From: Mytilus californianus
Taxonomy: Eukaryota > Mollusca > Bivalvia > Mytilida > Mytilidae
Assembly: GCF_021869535.1 (NCBI RefSeq)
Contig: NW_026262593.1
Span: 58,550,318-58,614,317 of the forward strand
Reading direction: 5' to 3'
DNA length: 64,000 nucleotides
This document shows positions 22,486 through 33,015 of this stretch, piece by piece. How positions within the stretch are numbered: the first letter of the stretch is position 1; each line of letters starts with the position of its first letter. Made by a program: the position numbers and the translations under genes. The notes under the pieces were generated by a model. The model was given only the letters and a program-made list of their open reading frames with translations, was not told where the DNA came from and ran no database searches.

Positions 22486-22985
22486 TTAAGTATAATACGT
22501 TTTTCCTGTTAAATTACTGATAAAATCAGGAGTCGTGATTAACATATTACATGTCTTACCCGTGCTCCGTTTTCCTTTTTTGTGTTTACAAGAAGAAATG
22601 ATAGGTGTAGATTCACTTGTAGCAGGTGTATTCAAACGGTCGAAAATATTAAGGCAACATGGCTTTAATTTATGAAAAGTATCTGAATTTTTAAAGTAGT
22701 AATTACCTTCTGGCTGAACGTAAGTCAAATCAGGGGTATCCCGGAGGATATTCCGTGGAACACACAAATCAAATGCTACAGTGTTCCGTGCAGAAAAAGA
22801 GGACCTTGGTAACCCGGGCGACTTCCCAGCCGGTTTGTTCTTTATATTATTTGTTTTCATCATGCATAAAGCTATCAAGTTAATGATGCCCTCGGGGAAT
22901 AATCCACAAGCAGTAAAGTTTCTTCTAGGAAGAAACTTGACATCGACTTGGTTGTAGTAAAAAGTAAAAGATAAAAGTATCTTGT
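22486..22985 (-). pseudogene. PLE-A N-terminal region
   Basis: Open frame with 'VDVKFLPRRNFTACGLFPEG', 'RNTVAFDLCVPRNILRDTPD' and 'CKHKKGKRS' (zinc-binding-like cysteines), ending in a TAA (22486-22488) just before the GIY-YIG part. The same TAA is in the right arm (31612-31614), so it predates the palindrome. Codons upstream of about 22985 in this frame are antisense PLE-B and not part of the gene. True start not visible. Confidence 0.6.
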
Positions 22986-23290
22986 TTAAGGGTGGGATAA
23001 ATCGTACTTTGTAAAAAATCACTTTAGTTCTAATAAAAAAATCTCTGAAACTGACATTATCTAGATGCTTGATTTCTTGACTGACAACATATTTGTTACG
23101 TTTGGAGGATGTGTTTACCAACAAACAATCGGCATTCCGATTGGAACCAACTGTGCTCCTCTCCTTGCCGATTTGTTCCTTTATTCATATAAGGCTGACT
23201 TCATACAGGAACTTCTTAGGAAGAGAGAAAAGAAGTTGCTAAATAATTTGGTGACTTTGTTGAACGCATCTATCCAAAACTATTGGAAAA
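22986..23290 (+). pseudogene. PLE-B RT fragment 1, missing YIDD
   Basis: Contains 'WDKSYFVKNHFSSNKKISET', 'MLDFLTDNIFVTFGGCVYQQ' and 'TIGIPIGTNCAPLLADLFLY' (motif B), then 'RKREKKLLNN' joined straight to sequence that in another frame reads FGDFVERIYP. The segment with the YIDD active site, which should lie between, is gone. Two in-frame stops lie before MLDFL. It then runs into the composite short repeat. Mirror: about 30825-31125. Confidence 0.75.
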
Positions 23291-23400
23291 AATTATCAGG
23301 TTTAATCCACCATTTTCTACATAAGAAAATGCCTGTACCAAGACAGGAATATGACAGTTGTTTTCCATTCGTTTGATGTGTTTGAGCTTTTGGTTTTATC
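23291..23400 (-). repeat. Fragment of composite short repeat
   Basis: 'ggtttaatccaccattttct', 'aaatgcctgtaccaagacag' and 'ttgatgtgtttgagcttttgg' are the complement of the 16003-16235 family. Mirror at about 30715-30825. Confidence 0.6.
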
Positions 23401-24677
23401 ATTTGATAATTCTCCTGCACCAAATGCACATTTTGAAAATGAATATCGTTGTGTTGCCCGCGGCCAAAATATGGAAAAATTTGAAAAATAAAAAGCAAAG
23501 TTTCAAAAGATTGTTTAATTGAAAAAGACAATAAAGATATAGTCAATCCCGGACCAGGGTTCAGAGATCTAAATGATAGAGATACTTTCCTTGATTTGAA
23601 ATGATGTTCTAACAACGTTCAGGCAATGTTAGATCAGGTTGAAATGTTGACCTTAAAACAACATTTATAATGTATGTTGCATGATCAACACATTAGCGAA
23701 CCTAAACGACCATCCAGAGTGGTAACAATATTGTATGCTCAGGGAAAAATGTTAAGTCATAATGGTTTACATGATATTTTTATTAACTGATGACGTAGTT
23801 TTGCACTGAAGTGTTAATGCATTTTCAACTGATTCTTACAGTTTGTATAGCACTTTACAGGTTTGGAGGAGGAGGGTTGAGCGCTCATCCATATGTTTAA
23901 CTCCGTTATATTTTTAATTTGCATGTTGAAAATTTGAACAGTACTGTTAGTCCAAAGGTTGTCAATGGTTTCCGTATGTCATAACAGTTTTTCGTTTAAT
24001 CTAATTAGCTTAATTTGTTTCATTATTGTTTTTTTTTAAATATTTGCAATTTGGTATCCCTGTGCATCTTATAGCTCACTTTACGGGTCTGTACGTTGAC
24101 CTGTAATTGTGTACATCCTTATTCTTTTGATCATTATATATAGTTGTCTCATTGGTATTCAAATGTTCCCAATCTTGTATTGAATAAACAGAAATAGCAT
24201 TATTTCACTTTACTCGACGATCGTTATTAACAATTTGAATTGCAAATTGCAGTAACAAAAACACTTCCTGCGAAACCATGCAAAGGATTTTGTTAAAAAA
24301 AAACGTTTTTCCAATAGTTTTGTTCTCATATGAACCATTTTCATATATGTACTTCAAATGACCTCGTCCGTCCGTCCGGTCATGCATTGAAAAAAAAATT
24401 AATTTGCTGATGCAATTTCATTGTCAGTTTGTTTTCTACTTAAGAGTTTGATTATCCCTTTAGTATCTTTCGCCTCGTTCTTTCAAGATGTCACAATCCG
24501 GAAGAGAACTCAGAAAATAAGGAAATAACCAAATCAAAATGATTGAAAACAAATTATATCAAAACTATCCGTGCATCTTAATCATCAAATAACCTAATGA
24601 AGTTAAGTCGACATATAATATACTCAAACTGTTCGTTGAATATTATTTCATACATTGTAAGAAATCCTGGAATTTAC
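23401..24677. other. Mostly unassigned intron; divergent tail at 23990-24180
   Basis: 23990-24180 keeps 'tatagctcactttacgggtc', 'gtacgttgacctgtaattgt' and 'agttgtctcattggtattca', a divergent PLE-C-type tail (+ strand). The rest shows nothing recognisable. The frames at 23280-23615 and 24205-24387 are not supported as genes. Confidence 0.5.
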
Positions 24678-24770
24678 CTGTACTTTGTACAACTCAACCA
24701 CTCAAATATATTGAAACAAAATCCCTTATATGATTCTGTAGTTCTATATTCCTCGGTATCGGTACATGGC
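24678..24770 (-). pseudogene. Exon e2' of truncated inverted gene copy (open here)
   Basis: Acceptor 'ttaattatag', donor 'gtaaat', 93 nt, phase 2 in and out. It encodes PCTDTEEYRTTESYKGF then CFNIFEWLSCTKY. Where the right-arm exon has TGA after 'EWLS', this copy has TGT (Cys), so the reading frame continues into e3'. It therefore shows what the undamaged exon looks like. Confidence 0.8.
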
Positions 24771-25128
24771 CTATAATTAAAAAAATCAATGCATATGAAT
24801 AAAAAGGTTTTTAAAACTGTCAGAACACAAACAACACCACTATATCTATATCTTATACTTTTATAATCACTTTAGAAAAAGACTTCACACAAGTTTTACG
24901 AAACATTTTACATATATTGTTGGTGTAATTCATCCTTTTTTATAACGATTCCATGCCTTTATAAAAATGGCCGCTTACTATCATCTAGACGTTTTAACAG
25001 AATAATTGGAAGTGAACTTTAAGAAAAATAACATTGATGAAAATCAGTATACTAGTGTTAAGAATTAAAACTTACAGTTGCAATTTTGGTAGTTTCCTAA
25101 TAAAATAGTTGGTTTGTTTTTAACTTAC

Positions 25129-25209
25129 TTCGGATTGCATCCGTTTCCTTCTGCTTGGTTAAATATCCAACTCATGCAACATGTGCAAGCAGTCATGATA
25201 ACGATTTGT
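25129..25209 (-). pseudogene. Exon e1' of truncated inverted gene copy
   Basis: Acceptor 'acattgacag', donor 'gtaagt', 81 nt; the frame joins e2' in phase 2. It encodes (x)QIVIMTACTCCMSWIF then NQAEGNGCNP. The hydrophobic start followed by NQAEG looks like the end of a signal peptide. An in-frame TAA lies upstream of the acceptor, so either translation starts at the ATG (complement of 25194-25196) or a spliced upstream exon exists. Confidence 0.6.
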
Positions 25210-25309
25210 CTGTCAATGTAATGTACAAAAGAAAATGATTAATGCACAAAACAATCTTGTGTATTAGTATATAGGACACAATGAATTGTCGTTTATCATC
25301 AGCATATTA

Positions 25310-26190
25310 AAAAGTATCTTGTCTAAGGGTAGGATAAATCGTACTTTGTAAAAAATCACTTTAGTTCTAATAAAAAAATCTCTGAAACTGACATTATCTA
25401 GATGCTTGATTTCTTGACTGACAACATATTTGTTACGTTTGGAGGATGTGTTTTTCAACAAATAATCGGCATTCCCATTGGAACCAACTGTGCTCCTCTT
25501 CTTGCCGATTTGTTTCTTTATTCATATGAGGCTGACTTCATACAGGAACTTCTTAATAATTTGGTGACTTTGTTGAACGCATCTATCCAATCAAACTCAT
25601 AGAAGGATACAACAGATATAGTTAAGTCTGTCTCATATCTTGACTTACATCTAGAAATTGACAATGAGGGTCGGTTGAAACTTTATAACAAAGAAGATGA
25701 TTTCAGTTTCCCAATTGTGAACTTTCCAGTTCTATGTAGCAACATTCCAACAGCGCTTACATATGGAGTATATATCTCCCAGTTGATTAAAGAAAATGCC
25801 TGTACCAAGTCAGGAATATGACAGTTGTTATCCATTCGTTTGATGTGTTTGAGCTTTTGATTTTGCCATTTGATTAGGGACTTTCCTTTTTGAATTTTCC
25901 TCGGAGTTCAGTATTTTTGTGATTTTACTTTTTGATACAATATTCCGGGGCTTGTATTTCCTATCATGATTTCCTTGATAGAAGGTTGCTGCTCACAAGA
26001 AACCTATTAAACCAAGAGTTCTAGGTGGAGAAGTTGAAATCATCCCTTCGTTAATTTTACGGACGCCATCACGTGTTGGTTTTGTGTACTGTTGTTTGTC
26101 GGTTGGTCTTTTTCTAATTTTACCATGGCGTTGTCAGCTTATTTTCGACTTATGAGTTTGAATGTCCCTTTGATATCTTTCGCCTCTCTT
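25310..26190 (+). pseudogene. PLE-B RT fragment 2 with C-terminus and 3' tail
   Basis: Starts at the same point as fragment 1 ('agtatcttgt.taagggt'). It reads through 'MLDFLTDNIFVTFGGCVFQQ' and motif B, skips the YIDD segment ('FIQELL' joined to 'NN..GDF'), then 'KDTTDIVKSVSYLDLHLEID', 'NIPTALTYGVYISQL', a 144-bp insertion (25788-25931), 'YSGACISYHDFLDRRLLLTR' and 'NLLNQEF', and ends in the tail 'accatggcgttgtcagc...tgaatgtccctttg'. Dead element; mirror 27320-28190. Confidence 0.75.
25788..25931 (-). mobile_element. 144-bp insertion in PLE-B flanked by TTGAT
   Basis: Interrupts the RT between 'YGVYISQL' and 'QYSGACISYHDF'. The pentamer TTGAT occurs on both sides (25783-25787 and 25932-25936), and removing one TTGAT plus the insert restores the conserved spacing of the motif. 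The inserted sequence is the 'actccgaggaaaattc' short repeat. This defines both ends of that element and a 5-bp duplication. Mirror insert at 27572-27715, also 144 bp. Confidence 0.75.
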
Positions 26191-26620
26191 AAAGGTTCAA
26201 TCAATAAAACAAATACCAGAAAATTTGGCTAGAAAAATAGCAGAATAGCATTGGTGCAAACAAATACCTTAAGTTGAATAAAACAGACCTCATCATGTCT
26301 AAAAGAATAAGAAAAAAAAAGACAAACAGTACACAAAACACAATACAAAAAACTATAGATTGAGCAACACGAACCCGTGTTATAAGTGAGAGTGTACTTT
26401 GATGTTACTGCATTAAATTAACATTGAAGAGTCATATCATATGATTAGATAACATACAATTACGGATTAGAAGATGTCGCTTGTCTAATCTAGTTATGAA
26501 ACATCGGTCGTGTTAATTGAGTAATCCTAAAACTTAGCAAAATATCGAAGTAGTGGTTTTCCAGGGCAAAGAACAGATAAGACTTTTATCGATAAAACAA
26601 CACAGACAGCAAATAATTTA
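26191..26620. other. Inner end of left arm, no gene
   Basis: Mirrored at 26899-27320 apart from a ~35-bp segment (about 26520-26555) missing from the right arm. It contains part of a retroelement tail ('gattgagcaacacgaacccg'). No exon recognised. Confidence 0.6.
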
Positions 26621-26898
26621 ATAACAAAAAATACAATAATGAAAATTATAGAAAAAACAATACGAAACCCTTTAAAAAAAGCAAAAGGTTAACTCGGGAG
26701 CTAGTTCACTAGTAGCGCCCGTCGCATTGCAAGTAAAAGGTCGGTGATAAATCGCATACAGTGGTGTCACGTTCGCAGAAAGCGAACGAAATCGTAGCTA
26801 CAATTGAATCCTATTTATACCACAGATGTTCCATGTAAGTTTCAGAAAACCTTTGTTTGAATGAAGAGTTTTTTTTCACGATACATTTTTCCCAACCG
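26621..26898. other. Unique spacer at the centre of the palindrome
   Basis: 278 bp with no mirror partner, between the inner arm ends ('...gcaaataattta' and 'taaattatttgc...'). It contains 'gtaaaaggtcggtgataaat' (a retroelement-tail word), 'cgttcgcagaaagcgaacg' (a small hairpin) and 'cctatttatacc'. Both gene copies point away from it, so it could act as a shared upstream region, but no promoter can be proven from sequence. Confidence 0.75.
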
Positions 26899-27319
26899 TA
26901 AATTATTTGCTGTCTGTGTTGTTTTATCGATAAAAGTCTTATCTGTTCTTTGCCCTGGAAAACCACTACTAACACGACCGATGTTTCATAACTAGATTAG
27001 ACAAGCGACATCTTCTAATCCGTAATTGTATGTTATCTAATCATATGATATGACTCTTCAATGTTAATTTAATGCAGTAACACCTAAGTACACTCTCACT
27101 TATAACACGGGTTCGTGTTGCTCAATCTATAGTTTTTTGTATCGTGTTTTGTATACTGTTTGTCTTTTTTTTTTCTTATTCTTTCAGACATGATGAGGTC
27201 TGTTTTATTCAACTTAAGGTTTTTGTTTGCACCAATGCTATTCTGCTATTTTTCTAGCCAAATTTTCTGGCATTTCTTTCCTTTATTTATTTGTTTTATT
27301 GATTGAACCTTTAAGAGAG

Positions 27320-28190
27320 GCGAAAGATATCAAAGGGACATTCAAACTCATAAGTCGAAATTAAGCTGACAACGCCATGGTAAAATTAGAAAAAGACCAA
27401 CCGACAAACAATAGTACACAAAACCAACACGTGATGGCGTTCGTAAAATTTACGAAGGGATGATTTCAACTTCTCCATCTAGAACTCTTGGTTTAATAGG
27501 TATCTTGTGAGCAGCAACCTTCTATCAAGGAAATCATGATAGGAAATACAAGCCCCGGGATATCGTATCAAAAAGTAAAATCACAAAAGTACTGAACTCC
27601 GAGGAAAATTCATAAAGGAAAGTCCCTAATCAAATGGCAAAATCAAAAGCTCAAACACATCAAACGAATGGATAACAACTGTCATATTCCTGACTTGGTA
27701 CAGGCATTTTCTTTAATCAACTGGGAGATATATACACCATATGTAAGCGCTGTTGGAATGTTGCTACTTAGAACTGGAAAGTTCACAATTGGGAAGCTGA
27801 AATCATCTCCTTTGTTATAAAGTTTCAACCGACCCTCATTGTCAATTTCTAGATGTAAGTCAAGATATGAGACAGACTTAACTATGTCTGTTGTATCCTT
27901 CTATGAGTTCGATTGGATAGATGCGTTCAATAAAGTCACCAAATTATTAAGAAGTTCCTGTATGAAGTCAGCCTCATATGAATAAAGGAACAAATCGGCA
28001 AGAAGAGGAGCACAGTTGGTTCCAATGGAAATGCCGATTGTTTGTTGAAAAACAAATCCTCCAAACGTAACAAATATGTTGTCAGTCAAGAAATCAAGCA
28101 TCTAGATAATGTCAGTTTCAGAGATTTTTTTATTAGAACTAAAGTGATTTTTTACAAAGTACGATTTATCCTACCCTTAGACAAGATACC
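27320..28190 (-). pseudogene. PLE-B fragment 2, mirror copy
   Basis: Mirror of 25310-26190 with the same missing YIDD segment, the same insertion and the same 5' truncation. Small differences: GGFVFQQ for GGCVFQQ and a one-base change giving 'TIGISIG'. Confidence 0.75.
27572..27715 (+). mobile_element. 144-bp insertion, mirror copy, flanked by ATCAA
   Basis: Flanked by ATCAA at 27567-27571 and 27716-27720 (complement of TTGAT). Same length as the left copy, so it inserted before the palindrome formed. Confidence 0.75.
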
Positions 28191-28293
28191 TTTTAATATG
28201 CTGATGATAAAAGACAATTCATTGTGTCCTATATATTAATACACAAGATTGTTTTATGCATTAATCATTTTCTTTTGTACATTACATCGACAG

Positions 28294-28374
28294 AAAAATC
28301 GTTATCATGACTGCTTGCACATGTTGCATGAGTTGGATATTTAACCAGGCAGAAGGAAACGGATGCAATCCGAA
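28294..28374 (+). CDS. Exon e1 of large extracellular-type gene
   Basis: Acceptor 'acatcgacag' and donor AA|GTAAGT. 81 nt, leaving phase 2. The frame reads KIVIMTACTCCMSWIF then NQAEGNGCNP, a hydrophobic stretch followed by small/polar residues: possibly the end of a signal peptide. ATG at 28307 is the only in-frame start in this exon. A 5' exon between 26.9 and 28.3 kb is likely but was not found. It joins e2 in frame (AA|G = Lys). Confidence 0.6.
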
Positions 28375-28732
28375 GTAAGTTAAAAACAAACCAACTATTT
28401 TATTAGGAAACTACCAAAATTGCAACTGTAAGTTTTAATTTTTTATACTAGTATACTGATTTTCATCAATGTTATTTTTCTTAAAGTTCAATTCCAATTA
28501 TTCTGTTAAAACGTCTAGATGATAGTAAGCGGCCATTTTTATAAAGGCATTGGATCGTTATAAAAAAGGATGAATTACACCAACAATATATGTAAAATGT
28601 TTCGTAAAACTTGTGTGAAGTCTTTTTCTAAAGTGATTATAAAAGTATAAGATATAGATATAGTGGTGTTGTTTGTGTTCTGACAGTTTTAAAAACCTTT
28701 TTATTCATATGCATTGATCTTTTTAATTATAG

Positions 28733-28825
28733 GCTATGTACCGATACCGAGGAATATAGAACTACAGAATCATATAAGGGATTTTGTTTCAATATATTTG
28801 AGTGGTTGAGTTGAACAAAGTACAG
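28733..28825 (+). pseudogene. Exon e2, carries an in-frame TGA
   Basis: Acceptor 'tttttaattatag', donor CAG|GTAAAT, 93 nt, phase 2-2. It reads LCTDTEEYRTTESYKGF then CFNIFEWLS followed by TGA where the left arm has TGT (cysteine). The stop lies about 50 codons from the first ATG, so any product through e1-e2 would be truncated. Alternatives: this allele is a pseudogene, a downstream promoter is used, or the base is an assembly error. Confidence 0.75.
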
Positions 28826-30654
28826 GTAAATTCAAGGATTTCTTACAATGTATGAAATAATATTCAACGAACAGTTTGAGTTTATTATATGTCGACTTAA
28901 CTGCATTAGGTTATTTGATGATTAAGATGCACGGATAGTTTTGATATAATTTGTTTTCAATCATTTTGATTTGGTTATTTCTTTATTCCCTGAGTTTTCT
29001 TCCGGATTGTGACATCTTGAAAGAACGAGGCGAAAGATACTAAAGGGATAATCAAACTCTTAAGTAGAAAACAAACTGACAATGAAATTGCATCAGCAAA
29101 TGAATGTTTTTTTCAATGCATGACCGGACGGACGGACGAGGTCATTTGAAGTACATATATGAAAATGGTTCATATGAGAACAAAACTATTGGAAAAAAGT
29201 TTTTTTTTAACAAAATCCTTTGCATGGTTTCGCAGGAAGTGTTTTTGTTACTGCAATTTGCAATTCAAATTGTTAATAACGATCGTCGAGTAAAGTGAAA
29301 TAATGCTATTTCTGTTTATTCAATACAAGATTGGGAACATTTGAATACCAATGAGACAACTATATATAATGATCAAAAGAATAAGGATGTACACAATTAC
29401 AGGTCAACGTACAGACCCGTAAAGTGAGCTATAAGAGGCACAGGGATACCAAATGTGAAAATATTTAAAAGAAAAACCAATAATGAAACAAATTAAGCTA
29501 ATTAGATTAAACGAAAAACTGTTATGACATACGGAAACCATTGACAACCTTTGGACTAACAGTACTGTTCAAATTTTCAACATGCAAATTAAAAATATAA
29601 CGGAGTTAAACATATGGATGAGCGCTCAACCCTCCTCCTCCAAACCTGTAAAGTGCTATACAAACTGTAAGAATCAGTTAAAAATGCATTAACACTTCAG
29701 TGCAAAACTACATCATCAGTTACTAAAAATATCATGTAAACCATTATGACTTAACATTTTTCCCTGAGCATATAATCTTGTTACCACTCTGGATGGTCGT
29801 TTAGGTTCGCTAATGTGTTGATCATGCAACATACATTATAAATGTTGTTTTAAGGTCAACATTTCAACCTGATCTAACATTGCCTGAACGTTGTTAGAAC
29901 ATCATTTTAAATCAAGGAAAGTATCTCTATCATTTACATCTCTGAACCCTGGTCCGGGATTGACTATATCTTTATTGTCTTTTTCAATTAAACAATCTCT
30001 TGAAACTTTGCTTTTTATTTTTCAAATTTTCCCATATTTTGGCCGCGGGCAACACAAGCGATATTCATTTTAAAAATGTGCATTTGGTGCAGGAGAATTG
30101 GCGAAATTGTAAAATATCCAAAAACAATCGTTTTAGATCTTTAATAAAATATGCAAAGTTTCAGACAGGAATGCTATTCATATGTAAGACCTTTTGAATA
30201 AAAGAAGACAATTATGTGATTCTTATTTACTAGTAACCCAATTTTTTTCTGAAATGATCATTTTGATCTGAACAGATCTTAACTGACTTTAAGGCTTATC
30301 CATGCGATAAATTCAGTACTGTTCAGACTATTCGCTTGCAGTCAATTGAGATCTGATCTAATATGTCCGTCACAAATCATTTCCGCTCTCTTTCTTTTAA
30401 CACTCTTGTAGTTTGATAATGAAACTTGACATTATTATTTACCACTATTAGAAGGTGTGTCATATACAAGACGAAAAACCCTGAATTGAAAGTCAAAGTC
30501 AAACTCTTAGTTCAACTTAATCATCCCTGTATATATCTGAAAAAAAATGTTCCGCGATCTTACTTTGAACCCATTCGAGGTTTGCTAATAAACCTTGACA
30601 TAGTTATTCACCACTACTATAAGATAAGTCACTTACAGGAAGAAAATCCTAAAG

Positions 30655-30825
30655 TAAAAATACAAAAATATCGAACTCCAAGGAAAATTCAAAACGGAAA
30701 GTCCTTTATCAAATGACAAAACCAAAAGCTCAAACACATCAAACGAATGGAAAACAACTATCATATTCCTGTCTTGGTACAGGCATTTCCTTATGTAGAA
30801 AATGGTGGATTAAACCTGGTAATTT
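30655..30825 (+). repeat. Composite short-repeat copy
   Basis: 'aactccaaggaaaattc', 'acatcaaacgaatggaaaac', 'catattcctgtcttggtaca' and 'aaaatggtggattaaacctgg'. The part after 30715 mirrors 23291-23400; the part before it is extra in this arm. Confidence 0.6.
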
Positions 30826-31125
30826 TTTCCAATAGTTTTGGATAGATGCGTTCAACAAAGTCACCAAATTATTTAGCAACTTCTTTTCTCTCTTCCTAAG
30901 AAGTTCCTGTATGAAGTCAGCCTCATATGAATAAAGGAACAAATCGGCAAGGAGAGGAGCACAGTTGGTTCCAATCGGAATGCCGATTGTTTGTTGGTAA
31001 ACACATCCTCCAAACGTAACAAATATGTTGTCAGTCAAGAAATCAAGCATCTAGATAATGTCAGTTTCAGAGATTTTTTTATTAGAACTAAAGTACGATT
31101 TATCCCACCCTTAGACAAGATACTT
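30826..31125 (-). pseudogene. PLE-B RT fragment 1, mirror copy
   Basis: Mirror of 22986-23290: MLDFLTDNIF...GGCVYQQTIGIPIGTN kept in pieces, the same loss of the YIDD segment, and RKREKKLLNN retained. A ~15-bp gap versus the left copy lies near 31093. Confidence 0.7.
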
Positions 31126-33015
31126 TTATCTTTTACTTTTTACTACAACCAAGTCGATGTCAAGTTTCTTCCTAGAAGAAACTTTACTGCTTGTGGATTA
31201 TTCCCCGAGGGCATCATTAACTTGATAGCTTTATGCATGATGAAAACAAATAATACAAAGAACAAACCGGCTGGGACGTCGCCCGGGTTACCAAGGTCCT
31301 CTTTTGCTGCACGGAACACTGTAGCATTTGATTTGTGTGTTCCACGGAATATCCTCCGGGATACCCCTGATTTGACTTACGTTCAGCCAGAAGGTAATTA
31401 CTACTTTAAAAATTCAGATACTTTTCATAAATTAAAGCCATGTTGCCTTAATATTTTCGACTGTTTGAATACACCTGCTACAAATGAATCTACACCTATC
31501 ATTTCTTCTTGTAAACACAAAAAAGGAAAACGGAGCACGTGTAAGACATGTAATATGTTAATCACAACTCCTGATTTTATCAGTAATTTAACAGGAAAAA
31601 CGTATTATACTTAATCTTTCGAGCCTCTGGACTGTTCCACGGACAATGTCGTGTACGGAATTGAATGTACTTTGTGTTGACTACTTTATTTTGGTGAAAC
31701 TCGACAAACTTTGCGTAAAAGGATGAATCAACACCGGTCTGGTAATAAAGATCCGCAATTCAGGGTTCTTTAATCAACCGGACCATGATCCGTCTTTATC
31801 TATGAAAGTACGCATCATCGAGAAAATTTATCACCACACAAATAGCCCTGTACTTAGTACTCCTTTCCGAAAAGATAGAGAAAATTTCTGGATAAGGGAA
31901 CTAGGTACTGCAATGCCATATGGTTGCAATGATAATGTCAAAGGAGTAGGAAATTTGTCAAGTCCAGCCTGCAGTGATGTTAATGTAATGAGTTTATTTA
32001 ACACTACCTTACGAAACCAATGTAGTAATGGGCAAAAACGTTACCATCGGCCTAATGTAAAAAAGTCTTCCAAATCTAGATCGCCCTCTGGGAGCTTTGA
32101 TAAACCTTCTTTCTCATCTTCATCATCCGCTAGGGTTACATTACATTAGAACTATTCTTTTTTCACTGCCTGTTAATTTTCTAAAATGTTTGAGAGATTA
32201 TGCACTTGACAAAGGATGCATAAATACATTTTCTCCAATATACAGACTTGTCAGTATAATTTGTGATGTAGCTCTTTTCCGTCTTTTTAAACCAGTAAGA
32301 TCGGAACCTTTACATAAGGAAAAGAGGAAATTCCTTCCTGTTTACTTTACCAATAGAGGAGTTGATGCAATCAACATCAGCAACGTTCTACATCACAAGG
32401 AGGTAACATCTAAAATTCCTATTTATTTTCAAAATCAGTCTGTTCCTATTGTATCCTACAGTTACACCAAAACCATTGCACCCAAAATATTTAACTATAA
32501 ACAAGCATTACAGGACCTTGATTTAGAACAATTCCTAACAAAAAACCTCTGACATGTGACTGTTCCCACTCGCCTTACAATTACGACCCCTCTGGCCATG
32601 TTATTACTGGGGATCTAAACATAATTCACAACGAAAATCTCCGAAAGGTGATTTCTCATGGTCTTAAGTTTAGAGAACCCCAACACATCAATTGGAACCA
32701 TAACTTCAAAATAATTATGGATTCCATTGAGGACTACGCCAGAGCATGGGCTAAACGAGAAGAAGTTCAACTAGACACTTTGTCAGAATGGGTCAAAACA
32801 ATCAGGTCTCTGATAAAACGTCGCATTCATAAGTTGAAAAACTGTGTGAATGATCGACCGGAGTCCGTTTTCAGAGACAAAGAGGCTGTGAAATGTCTAT
32901 CATCTCTTCAAGATAAGTATGTTGTTGTTCCTGCGGACAAAGCTTCAAATAATATTGTCTTTATATGTAAATCGTATTACTACGAGTGTCTTGTAAAAGA
33001 ATTAGGAATAAATGA
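31126..33015 (+). pseudogene. PLE-A right copy, truncated in the RT
   Basis: Same order as the left copy: N-terminal region (to TAA at 31612, shared with the left), GIY-YIG part (here TGT TGA CTA near 31677-31682 gives a private stop, while TTGCGTAAAAGG lacks the left arm's TAA), linker (32097-32552), then the start of the RT to 'CLVKELGINE' at about 33015. Beyond that the sequence jumps to the equivalent of left 18656, removing palm, YIDD and C-terminus. Two or three filler bases sit at the joint. Confidence 0.75.

Larger units (their letters stand above)
19800..22985 (-). mobile_element. PLE-A: Penelope-like element, N-terminal GIY-YIG then RT (left copy)
   Basis: Reading down the - strand from 22985: an N-terminal region, a GIY-YIG-like domain, a linker, a reverse transcriptase and a C-terminal domain, in an order that would make one long protein. 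Stops and frameshifts break it, so it is inactive. GIY-YIG upstream of RT is the arrangement reported for Naiad and Chlamys-type PLEs, whereas classical Penelope/Neptune/Poseidon elements have it downstream. The 5' end abuts an oppositely oriented PLE-B fragment. The right-arm mirror (31126-33015) has lost everything after the start of the RT. Confidence 0.75.
14620..24677 (-). other. Intron e2'-e3' of left copy
   Basis: About 10 kb. It holds nested retroelement tails (15500-15990), a composite short repeat (16003-16235), tandem repeats, PLE-A and the first PLE-B fragment, all annotated separately. Positions 14700-15480 and 16690-17585 show nothing else that I can support. The mirror intron is only about 6 kb because of deletions there. 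Confidence 0.7.
4088..26620 (+). repeat. Left arm of giant imperfect inverted repeat
   Basis: Reads as the reverse complement of 26899-46885 almost throughout. Anchor pairs: 5775-6287 with 44689-45201, 7544-7792 with 43157-43405, 10654-10899 with 40062-40307, 13317-13520 with 37435-37638, 21548-21910 with 32097-32552, 25264-25461 with 28042-28239. It holds the truncated inverted gene copy (e6'-e1'), a PLE-A copy, two PLE-B fragments and one PLE-C end. It contains about 2.4 kb and 2.3 kb that are absent from the right arm. The outer boundary is sharp, inside a run of t's. Confidence 0.95.
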
